From: Thamnaconus septentrionalis
Taxonomy: Eukaryota; Chordata; Actinopteri; Tetraodontiformes; Monacanthidae
Assembly: GCA_009823395.1 (NCBI GenBank)
Contig: CM020504.1
Span: forward strand, 25,244,540-25,308,539
Direction: 5' to 3'
DNA: 64,000 nt
The notes under the pieces were generated by a model that saw nothing but the letters and a program-made list of their open reading frames with translations, was not told where the DNA came from and did not search any database. Positions 39,801-52,600 of this stretch are shown here, piece by piece. The translations under genes were made by a program, and so were the position numbers. Position 1 is the stretch's first letter, and every line of letters begins with the position of its first letter.

Positions 39801-40420
39801 GCTGGGCGATGTTGCTCAAAAATAAAATCCCAACTTTTTTTTCCTCTGAAAATTCGATTTTCGATTACAATTGTTTTTTTTTTTTTTTTGGGGGGGGGCG
39901 GCGGAAATTTCGTTAAATATGCTACAAAAACAGGACAAGTGCGTGTTGTATGCGACTTCGTAAAAATAATTTAGCAGGTAGTGGTGAGGACAGCAAACAG
40001 AATCACTTCCTGGTTTTAACACCTGCTGTGGCTAGCTAGTGCAGATGCCAGTAAACATAGGTAGCCAGTTAACAGCTTCCCGGGGGGGGGGGACTACGGT
40101 ACCCAGGAGGCGGCAAACCAGAAGCATGAAAGAGGAAAATCGATTTTCCGATTTTTTTAACATCGTTACGACTAAAAAAAAAAAATCTGATTTCGATTTA
40201 AAATTAATCTAGTGGCACAGCCCTAGTGCCACTAGAGTCTAAACTGAGAAAGTAGTGACTAGAATGACCCTCCTCTATTGAAGCTGCAACACCTCAGTTG
40301 AAAGTGCCAAAACTCACCCAGCTGTGCCTGGTTGCCATCGGACAACTGAATCAGAGCACTGTCCTTCTTGTTGTAGAGGATCTTCACCCTCTGGACATCA
40401 CCGTACACTCCTGTAGGAAG

Positions 40421-40504
<84 letters not shown>

Positions 40505-43071
40505 AGGGTGGAGGAGGATTTGAGGACAGGCAGAGCAGGAGAGATGGAGCCAACGGAGATAAAAGAAGGAGAGGTGTGAAGGGTGAAAGGAATAAAGTTA
40601 GTGCCGATAGACCAATGAAGGAAAAGATGGAATCTTCCCATTTGACTTCCACAAGAAACTCAATGACTCTCGTAACAGTTTGGTTTTTTTTTGGTCGAGA
40701 CTGCCAACCAGGGGGAGGAGTCAGATCCTCAGCTTCACCAGAGTCCTCGTGTGTTTTACGTGCTGGCTGAAGGAAGCTCAGCTGAGCAGGAGTTCGATCA
40801 ATATGTGCAGGGTTGAGGCAATAAAAGCAGCTCCGCAAAGAGAAACCACGGCGCGAGCTGGAGTCGCTTTGTGTTTATATGTGAACACTTGAGGAGCTAC
40901 AGTGGGGTGAAGACGTGACAAGGCCGGTTGACAGTCTGATGGGGACCATCTGATGAGCCTACTTTGGCTGACTGAGAGTCTGGTAATCCCGACTGCAAAA
41001 ATCGTAGAGTAAAAAGGTTGGCGTACACTTGATTCATACGGAGAAAAAACAGAAAAGAAGGAAGAAATGCAGAGATTTTCAGAGCCAGGATGAGTCTTAG
41101 TGAGTACACCGGACTGCCGAGATCAACTCGCCTAGTAGTGTGGTGAGAACATGGCCGCAAACAGTAACGCAAGCGGCCAGCAACGCAAAACCAACACCCA
41201 ACAACTCTACGTCACCAATGTCACAGCGACAACAGCGAAGTTGTTCCTCTGGAGGGTTCGGTCCTCCAGAGTTTAGTGCTGAACCTCGCTGACGCCAGCA
41301 GTTTGTCTTCTGGTGGAATCAGAGAGTCTCACTGTCTAACCAACGGTTTCATTGCTATGCAGACGACACCCAGGTGTATACGTCAATTCAATCCGACGAA
41401 GCAGATCATCCAGTTAAACTGGAGATTTGCCTGAGTGGCTGCGTTTCCATGACAGCTTTTCCCGCAAAATAAGAGCGATATTTCTAAAATTTCGACAGAG
41501 TACAACTGCGATCAGCAGGTGTTTCTATTGAATGGTGTGAAGCGCATTAGCCGCAATTCAGGTCAAATCTCGTCCTGCGATTTGTTTGGCTGTTTCCATC
41601 ACCAGTTTTTTTTATTGCCATATTTAGGTTGTGCGAAACTCTCGGGGTCGTGGATTCACAGCCAGTGACATCAAAACCTGGAATGATGCAAAATGTCTAA
41701 ATTCTTCATGCTAATAGAACTGAGGCTATTATTTTGGGCCCAAGGGAACTTAAAGACCAATTTTGTAATGGTCACATTAGTTTGAATACTATTACATTTG
41801 CCTTCAATAATGATGTAAAAAAAAAAACCTTGGGGTCATTTTTTTTAAATTAGGCTCTGTCATTCAACTGAATGTTGCCATGAAAGCGTTCTGACATTGA
41901 AGAAATTTTGCGAAAATCTGAATTATTTTCGTGTGGATTGGGATCTGCTCCAGGATTCTTCCTGCAGGGTTTTTTTCCTGGCCACTGTCACTACTTCCTC
42001 ACTGCGGAGGGTTCAGTTGATTTTCTCCTGATGATTGACTGATTGATCTGAATGAAGAATCAGTGCCAGTGTTTCCTTTTTCTAAAAGCTAAACCCGAAT
42101 GTTAAAGTCGACTGAGGACGTGGTTGAAACATCATTAAACTGACCCGAGTGTCAATTCTGCTGATCGGATTTTGTGTCACGCGCCAAGACGTAACAACAA
42201 CACATTCACACCTTCTGTGACCATGTTCTCACCCAACTAAGAGACAAGTTGACCAAACTCACAGCCTCCCAGACTCGCTCGTCTTTCAGTGAAGGCAACG
42301 GGAGAAGATTTGAACTCTGCGCCGTGCACTATGGGCAGAGGAGGCTCGGAGATACAGAGAGACATGAGGAGTAGCAGTGTGTCCGCCACGTCACTGAGGA
42401 GCGTGAACACAACTGGATTAACAGAGAGATAGAGATATTCAGAGAGAGTAGTAGAGGTTGAACATACCGAAGAGGGTAAAGAGACTTTGAGGCGTGACCA
42501 TCTTTAGAGAGAGAGACCGCAGAGCAGAGGACAGGAAGAGGAGGAGCAGAGGAGGAGGAAGAGGAGAGACGAAGGTAGAGATCAGACCACCCAGCGTTGG
42601 ACAAGGGGGGGAGGTGGTGGTTTCCATGATGATGAGGGGTCGGGCGGGCGGGCGGGAGGGAGGTAGGGAGGGAGGAGATGGAGGGCACGGGGGGAGGGAG
42701 GGTGGGGTAAAAGGGCAAACCCAGCAGAGCCGGGCGAGGCCGGGGGAACAGGAGGGGATTCGGTTTGGTTGGAATTTGGCAGAAATGTGAAGAACGGGGG
42801 AGGGAGGGAGGGAGGGAGGGAGGAGGTGTAGAGAGACACGGAGGCACGTTCGTCCAGTGACCCAGAGGAGTTGGGGGTGGGGGATAAGGTAAGCAACAAA
42901 TAAATGAAACAAACGTGTTAATGGCGGGATCAGAGAAGGGAGGGGCGGTGGAGGGTGGAGGAGGGGGGGGGAGGGAGGGAAGGAGGAGAGGACAAAAACC
43001 AAAGCAGAGGTCAGTAAACAGAGCATCAGTGGAACATTAACGGAGTCTGAATGATTTCTGGAGCCATTCAA

Positions 43072-43163
<92 letters not shown>

Positions 43164-46100
43164 CGCTTCCAGTTCCGTTGGAAGCTCTGACACGCAGGCA
43201 GGCATCCCCCAGGCATGCTGCTGGTTGTCAGTGTGAGAGAGTAGGATGGGGAAGGCGGTGTAGAAGAGTACATTTGGCCGTGTGTGGATAAAGAATGAGG
43301 TGGACAGATGACAGAAGAGGAGACACTGAGTCGAGCAGGGACTCCATGCCTGACCTGACCGCAGCCTCGACACCCTGAGACCCCTGCTGCTGCCCACCGC
43401 TGGCACACTCACTCCCCACACACTGCTGCCACTGGCGAGCTCACCAACACACAGACAACTCACTCCTGCACGGGGAAGACAACTCTCCTGACTAGCAACC
43501 GCTGAGGCTTCCTGCTTTTCTTTTTGCATTTTTTTTTTTTTTTTTTTTAGAATAGAATAGTTTTATTGTCATTATGTCAGGTAAACACAACAAAATATTT
43601 TTTCTTTTTTTAAAGATCCAGTGTATATCCGTCTGAAGGAAGCGTCCTCCCAAGGACCCGGTTGACAAGGACCAACCCAAACCCCGCCTCCCCAGTAACC
43701 ACCAGGAACGGTCTCGCCTTTGACATATTTCCTGGTTGCGTCACCGCCGTTCCCTCCTGCTGGCCAACCCCGGAAGTGACGTTTTAATAGCATCAAGCTA
43801 ACCATTGGTTCTTGGATGTTCAAATAAGTAAAAACCCTACGTTAAAAACTAGATATTTTATGTGAAATTTCAATACTTCAATTTGTACGTCGTGTCTTTG
43901 CCGGTAGATTTTCAAGCCGACTTCCCAGGATCCCAGGATGCTTTGCAGCAGCACGCAAAGCATCCTGGGAGGTGTAGCCTTGGAATCGGCTAAAAGTAGG
44001 GTGCATTCCGAGGGCGCATTTGGAGCGTCCTTCGGACTTTTGGCCTTTGCGCAGTGCTATGACGCAACTGGCCTTCAAATGCAGCCTTCCAAGGATGCAG
44101 ACCCTGAATTGAGACACAGCCACAGCCTTTGCTCCCAGTTAGCTGCCATCTTGCACTGCCATATTTCTAAGGAAGCCTGGAGTGGACAATCGTAGTTTGG
44201 AATAAGGGTGAACGCTCGTGCATTTTAATTTCTATTTTGCTCTCTATGCACTTGTTGTAACCTATGTGCTGATGACTGAGAGACTGGACAGGAGGAGCGG
44301 CCGCAGCAGCACGGCCGACCGCTAACACAGCCGACCGCTAACACACCGCTAGCGAGAACAGCGCTGCTTGGACGCTGATCTGCGGCCGCAGAGGAGAAGA
44401 GTGGCGCTACAGAGCCAGCGAGGAGAAAACCTGCACCGCGGGTTTATCAGAGAGGGGCAGAGTGAGAGCAGCAGTGCTGGCCTATGATGTCACACAGACT
44501 GACTGACAGACAGACAGACAGACAGAGGAGGAGAAGGACTCTGGTGGATGGAAGACACAGAGACAGATACTGCAGGGAGGAATATACAAGGCATAAAATC
44601 CATCAGAGAATAAATGAATAATTGACTGAAGAGCTGAAGAGCGAGAGAGAAAGTACAGAGTTGATACAAAGCATAACAACAACCTCCAAAACCCCCCACA
44701 ACTGCTCACTAAGGCACGTTTGGAAAAATCAACATTTGCTTGAAATGAAAAATAATTTGTTAAAAAAAATATATATATATATATATATATTTGCAAGAAG
44801 TTCTACTGTAAATGTGATTAATCATTCATGCACATACACATACACAGTGGTTGTTATTTGCGCACTCGCCAATGTGGCTGCACAAAATGAAGGCGTCCAT
44901 CAGAGTGAGCTCAAATATACACGCTTTCCATCATCTGCACTGCAGTTCATCAGGTTTGATAAAGCAGGGGTGTGGACTCAGGTCAATCCACAGTCGGCCT
45001 GTTTGGATGTTTACTGCACAAACAAACAAACAAACCAACACTGGCTGGTCTCAGAGTGCAGCAGCAGCTGTCATTCAACAAACCCAGAGATCTCAGCGCT
45101 GCATTCAACTGCGCTGCTGCCCAGTGTCGCCCCCTGCTGGAATAAATCACCGCTGCTTTGATTGCGGCAGACTTGCTGGTCAAAGACGTGTGTTTGATGC
45201 TGCAGCAGCAACGTGAGCTGGATTCAGTGTAACTTCAGACCAGTGTTGGGTTCGCTCGCCTGTGTTTGACTGAGAGTTTGCGGCGCTGCTACGTCAACAG
45301 CACAGAACCGGCCCGGCAATCCAGAAAAACACAAACGGAAGCCGAACCCTCCGTGAAGCGCCTCGACTTGCAGCTTCACCATGAAAATGCAGAGAACAGA
45401 TTTTCTGAAAACACTGCAAACATATACAACTCCTAAAAAAGGCCTATTGGAGTGCAGAAAATTCACTTTATTATTATTATGATGATGATTTATCCATCAT
45501 GCTCTGGAATTGTACCCCCACTGGTGATCCTGTGCCAGCCTTCAGCTATGGTTCTATGGTTCTGGACGTACAAAGCACACACCCAGCCACGCAAACACTG
45601 CCACTCCACTGGCTTAAGGCTGCGATCGCAGTGCTTCCTACCTCGTCGTTGAGGTTGGACGCCAGCAGGACGCCGGACACTCCGGAGCCAGACAGGGCCA
45701 CGCGGCCGGCAGCTGCTGCCGCTGCCGCTGCAGCGCTCAGCGGACTCATGGCCCCTGGTGGGAGGACACGGCAAGCGTTGCCCAGGTCAGTGTATATTCA
45801 CGCAGAGCGGAGAAGCAACATTAGCATTGGTAGCATTTAGCAGGTAGGAAGAGGGGAGGGGTACCTCCGCCTTGTGAGAGGGACAGGGACGATGAGTAGC
45901 TTCCTCCACTGGAATAAGACGCCAGAGCTCCAGACGGGGTTCCTGCAAGACAACCAACAACTGGATTTACATGAGAAACGCATCGAACACTGCGATGGTC
46001 CTGAAATAAGGCTGAGCCTCTCCTGTTAGAGCAGACAAATCATCATTTAGCTGCCTGGTGATCATCAAAACACTATTAAGCATTAGTTAAGCAGTAATAA

Positions 46101-49100
46101 ACGCTGAATGCATCACTTATAAATCATGTTTCTGACATAAATACACTCATTAGTGTGTAGTTTATAGAGCTTATTAATGATGAGTTAAACACTTATAACT
46201 GTGTTCATAAACTACACACTAACCAAGCCTGAGATTCCCAGAGACCAGGGCGCTCACTACTAAACCTGATCCACTCCAGCTGCCTCCTAAACGCTTTAAA
46301 GCAGCTGGAGGTAACTTTTCCACCATAAAATTATGATTCCAAACTCAGTAAAGCGGTAGATAAACCATTAATAGGATCAATGGTGCCGGCTCGGCAGTGA
46401 GAGGGGGGGTTGTGCCAGCTGGAACTGCACTGCGGAACTTTCACGCGCGACCCGACACGCCGGGCGAACCACTATACGGCAACGTCACACGTTTATTTAG
46501 AGGCGGTCTTACATCCTACTGTTACAAATACATAAGATTGTAAAATGACGGAATGGAACCCAATAAGTCACCTCGATGAAAGACGAAGGAACAAAAGTGT
46601 TGAACGTTTGCTACGACGTTATTGTCAATGTCTGTTTTGCATTTCATATTGGTGTTTTTCCTGAACGCATACGAGCGCTCCAGCTAGGCCACTATTTGTA
46701 TTTTCCCCCATCAATAAACTACCGCTGCAGCGGGTTTACTTCCTCACTTCACCATTTCCACCCAAAGTCACCTAGAGCTGCTTTAAACTTGCCACTAAAA
46801 TAACATTTGTAAGAACTGGTAGTTTGTAAGAACTGGTAGTTTGTAAGAATTGGTAGTTTGTAAGAATTGGTAGTTTGTAAGAACTGGTAGTTTGTAACAA
46901 CTGGTAGTTTGTAAGAATTGGTAGTTTGTAACAACTGGTAGTTTGTAAGAACTGGTAGTTTGTAACAACTGGTAGTTTGTAAGAATTGGTAGTTTGTAAC
47001 AACTGGAAGTTCGTAACAACTGGTAGTTTGTAAGAATTTGTAGTTTGTAACAACTGGTAGTTTGTAACAACTGGAAGTTTGTAACAACTGGTAGTTCCAT
47101 ACAAGGTGAAAGATTGAAAGCCAGCACCACAGTCCCTGAAAAAAGAAAGCTGCATTCTGATTGGTCCAGGTGTGTTCAAGAAGAGTTTTTTTTGCTGAGT
47201 GTCTGAGCAGCACTCAACTAACTTCCTCCTCACAACTGGAGCAAGAAAAGGTTAAAAAACACAGGCTGAAGAGATGCAGCGTCCACCCACCCAGTAAGGA
47301 ATGATCCTTGTTGGTGGTCTCTCCGTCTCCAGTGGGAAGGTCTGGCCGGGTGTAATCTCGACTCTTGTCGTTGTTGTACTTGACGTTGAGGTTGACGAGC
47401 TTACTGAAGTCTATCCGCAGAGTGCAGCATGAATTGTAAATGTTCTGCCCGTCCAAAGACTGAAGGGGGGGACAAGACAGAGACGGCGTCACGGAAACCA
47501 CGGTTGACTGGCTTAGAATAGAGAAGAATTCCAAGTTACTGCCACTGGACAAAGGAAAAGAAGACATGGAGCCACTGAGGTTCATTCCAGGTGCAGCAAC
47601 TGAAACACTGTGAGATGTTTCCAACGTATAAAACCCAATATTCAGTCTTTTCTTCAGAGTTAAAGACGCTATTTTCCTTTTCATCACTCAAGCAGCGCAG
47701 AGCAGATTTGCTGACTGCTGATCTGAGCTCTGGTTCCAGAATCCCAAGGTGCTTCTGCATGCAAACCACCTGTACAGTGGTGACCACATTATGGGCTGGG
47801 TTGTTGGTTTACCCGCTGGCGCAGCGGTGGAAACAGCCTTACCAGTTTAGCTTGCTGTGCGTTGACGGGGTCGCTGAACTGCAGCAGTGCCTGGAACTGG
47901 TTGTTCTTGGTGAAGGTGATAATTTTCATGACCGTGCCAAACTTACTGAAGATCTGTCGGAAGACAGACGGAGAGAAAGATGGATTCACAGTCACGCGTC
48001 AACTCGGTCGAAGGTCATCGCTGTGTTTGCATACAGAGAATCTCAGAGGCGCTTCAGCTTTAGACAATTTTTTAAAAACAAAGATAAAGTAATGATCTGG
48101 GTCAGATGCCACACGAGGTCATCAGCTGGATGTTAGCTGTTGACTGGCACAGGCAGGATATGTAAATTAAAATTTGTGTTTCACTGGTTTTGAATTTTAA
48201 TTCCTAACTTAATGTTAATACATAGTATCTGGAATATGGTGATTAGTGTGTATTATTTATAGTACTAATACAGTGCATGTGCACAATACTCGCAGTGGCT
48301 AGTTATAATATGTAAAATGCAGTAATGTAACAGTTGATCATGTTGAATAGCTGCATTTAATATCTTGTTTCAATACATTTTGATAAAGACTGCAATGCAG
48401 TGCAGATGAACTGTGAAGTCAATCGGCTGAAATAAGTTTCTAACTTCTTCCTGCTGCTTTTCCAGCAGATTTCACTTCCTGGATGTTCGCCAGTGCTGCT
48501 GATAACGAGCCTCTACCTGCTGCAGAACATCCAGGGTGACGGGATAAAACATATTGTCAATGATGATTCTCAGCACGGGGCTCGGCGGTGGGGCCAGGTC
48601 CAGAACTCCAGGGTCAGACGACGGTGAGCTTCCATCCTGAACGGCGGACACGGCCTGCAGCACAGCCTGGGCCCTCTGGTGGAGAGGAAAGAGGCTGCAG
48701 TCAACACCTCTGATTTGAACTCTTTGGACACACCTGTTCTTCTTAAGTCTTGACTGCTTTCTGCACTGCAGACATCAAATATATGAGCAGCAGCATGGCT
48801 ATTCTATATCATCTAAAATATAACCATAACTTTATGGAGTTATTTCACACTATTTTGTTGAACACATATTCCATATGTGTTCATTCATAGTTTAGATGCC
48901 TTGAGTGACAATCTGCAATATCAATAGTCATTAAAATGAAATAAAACCATGAAATCAGAAGCATTTTGACTGGGAGTGTCCACTCTTGTCACATATTTGA
49001 CATTAGACGCGTTTTAAAGGTTCAGTGTGTAAAATCTGGCCTGATTCATGATTCTCATATTGGTCAAAGTTTCACAAACTGCCCATCAATACTTTAATCA

Positions 49101-49595
49101 AATAAACCAACAAAGAAGAAGGTGGTTCAGGCAACCGTAGTTCACTGGTGAGCTCAGGAGAGGGAGGGGGAGTGAAAGACGCCGCAATCAATCGTGGAAC
49201 CACTTGAGACGTCGCTGTTTCTTATCAAAATCTTCAAATATGACACTTTAACAGAATGCAGCGGTGTGGTTTTGAAAAGATTTCCAACGAAGGAATGATT
49301 TCTATATGTACGTATGCCTCATCCTTGCATGAAGCTAGAGTCTGCATGGATGATGTACGGATACAAGCAGCAGCCAGCGATATCAAACGGCCTTACCGAC
49401 TGACAGCAGCAGCTTGTTTGCTTTGCTCTACTTGGGAAACTACAGTTCACCCGCTGTGACAGCAGCGTCAGAAAAACATGCTTCGACAGGTTAGACCTGA
49501 TTTCAGAGGGAAGAGCGGGGAGCACGTCTGTGACGCACATTGCTAAGAAGAAAAGGGCCCAAAAATAGAAATTTGTGGCGGGCGATAATTTATTT

Positions 49596-49627
<32 letters not shown>

Positions 49628-52600
49628 TGCTGAGAAGACGCTTAATGTCAAGAGGGCCAAGGCTTAAAATATGAACGGTTACCTGGTTCAGGGCCGAGTC
49701 TGTTTTCAGCTCCTTGTGGTTGGAGTACTGGATGTATACGGTCGCGTTTCTGACCTGAATGCAGCGGCAGAAGAGAGAAAAACACTTTCATCTTCATCCC
49801 TGAAGGTGGACAACAAGAAGAACCCTGGCGAACTCCACCGGACGCTGACCTGTGGCGTGACAGCTGTGTAGTAGTTCACCATGGTGATGGCAGCCTCCTC
49901 CGTCCCCAACTCTAGAAACGCCTAGAAGTACACCGGTGCACGACGGGAAACTGGTTACTCGTCATTCTTTGGCAAAGAGGGCAGTGAAATTAATGACTTC
50001 ATTTGGTTTTTTTGTGACCTGGTTTTTCCCTTTCAGCATCAGGATGTTGGTGACCTTTCCAAAGGGAAGACCCAAAGCAATGACCTCCGTCTCTGACACC
50101 TCGTTAGGAAGCTTGCGGATGTGGAGAACTCGAGAGGGAGGGGATTCATCCAGGCGCTGTTTCTTACTGTCACTGCCATTGGCTGAGCGAGTGGTGAAAG
50201 CAGCCAATTAGCAGAGCATGGAATGTATGAGGAGCAAAACATCCTTCCTGATCCTGGCGCGTTTCAGGGCCACGCCAGGAATAAAATGAATTCCTGTAGC
50301 ATTCTAAACCACAGGTTTGCCCTCCAGAGTCATTCATTGGACAGAAACTCCACTGCAGCCTTTCACTGTCTGAGCAGGGCAATATGTTGAGCTTCCTCCA
50401 TTCATGACATTGCAGAGCAGACTATTTATTTTTCAATAGACTCTACTAAAATTGATAAATCTGACTGGACCACATTTTTATTTATTTATTTTATCTTTAC
50501 AACTTTCTCCACTGCAGACAGACACTGAAGTCATCAAATACAAGAGCAAGATATATGTAATTATGCAGCAAAGAAAAACATGTTCAACAACTCTAAATGT
50601 GCTTTTTATGAAAGGCGGCTATTTTGGAGAATTTAAATACAAAAGGTGTTTGAGTTATTTGACACTTTTATTGTTTCCTAAATAATTCCACACGTGTTCA
50701 TTTTTTGTTTTGGTGCTTTCAGTGAGAAACTGCAATGCCTCGTGTGTATTATTACACTCTAAAAATCTACATTTTTTTTTGTCAAAGGACCCATTATTTT
50801 CCCCAACACCGTCTATGGATTCCTTTCTAAGTGAACTATGCATTCTCAGTATGTGAAAACTGGCACGTCAGGCCACTTGCAATGTCCATTTAATACATAT
50901 TACAGTTGAATTACGTGGAGTTTGTATGGTATTTTCCATTCCAGCACTCTTTGCAGGGAGGATGTTCCCCTCTCAGATGAGTAAACAACATGAATTTCAA
51001 GGCACCGGGGGCAGAACTCCATCGCTCGCTCGCGCAGTGCAAGCGCGCATGTCAACAACATGCGGTTTGTGTTTGCAAAATAAACCTACCTGTCAGGGAG
51101 TTGGGGCTGCTGCCGTACATGTTGAGCTCATCTGAGCCTCTCTAAAAAAAAAAACAGAGGCAAAAGGTCACAAGGCTTTATTTCACTCTGACGCCATACA
51201 GGCAAAACATTCAACAGTATTACTAAATGTCAACTGTCTGCTGTCAAACATGAATGGCGATAAATGATTGGATGTCGTGGGCCAAACACGCTCAGCGTGC
51301 AAGCAGTTTCTCTCTGCTTTTTTTTATTTATTTTTTTGACAATTGTTTGGTTTGAAGTTTAATCACAGGTTTGCTTGGTATTTTGAAGAGTTACTTGCCT
51401 TCACACCAACTGCAACATCACTGTCAATAGAGAGGGGGAAAAAATTATTTCACATTCTAAAGCAAACGTTAATGTTAAAATGAGAAGCTAACAAAGAGTT
51501 ACGCAGTCAGAATGAGTTTGATCATAAAATTAAAACTGATGCTGTTTGTTTTTCTGGGAGCGGGAGAGAGGGGCTGGGGGGCACAGCCTGAGGACTCAGA
51601 ACACAAACATGTAGTTCATTGTGGACGTAATGATACACCTTCATTATTTGGTCATGTACATACGCACATACAATTTATAACCGTAAACACATATATAAAA
51701 AACTACACAATAGAGCTGTTTATTTTTTTATTATTGACCTATTAAAGATCTTGATGATACGGAAGCGCTTTGCAGCCATACTAGAATAAAAAACAGGACT
51801 CAGTGTTATAACGTGAAACCATCACGTTAATTCGTCATTATTTTCAAGTTATAACGTGAAACTGAACCCTGTTTTTTGTTTTTTGTTTTCTAGTGTGGCA
51901 GCAATGCGCTTCCGTAGTAATTAGAACAGATCACGGGGTAAGTGCTTTATTGCAGTTGTACGCAGATTATAGAGCTACATTCAACCCGATAATTAGAACC
52001 CACATAATGTCCTATCGCGGCTTCCGTTCCAATCAACCCGAGTGAAACTATCACGTGATTTCGTCAACATTATCACGAAATACCGTGATAGTTTCACGTT
52101 TTTACGTGATGACTTTCACAAAATAACGTGAAAATGATCGCGAAATAACGCCATAGCTTCACGTTTAATGTGAAGATGTTTCTGAGCCCTGCTTTTGTTT
52201 CTTCTTTCTCGGGTGGCAGCTATGAGCTTCCGTATGATTACGACAGTTACTTGATTTAAAAAAAAAAATAAAAATTTTTTAAATACATCTCACGCTGAAA
52301 CGTCTCCGCATTTAGCCGACAGGGGTCGCAAGTAGCACACAGTAGCTCTTGAACAAAGGATCCTTGAAATGACAGATGCCGCCCAAACAACAGAAATCAG
52401 GTGCACTCGGGTTTTCCCGTCACGTGCACTGACAGCTCCTTGGTCTCGGTGACAGACGAGGCGCACAGACGCCACACTGAAGAGTGGTTTTAGATGCGCG
52501 GTGCCAGTTATCGCCAACACACTTGGCATTGAGGCAGGTGTGTGTGCAGTATTCTCGGCTAACAGTAGCTCGTCAATTATGACATAGCAAAAGAGCCAGG

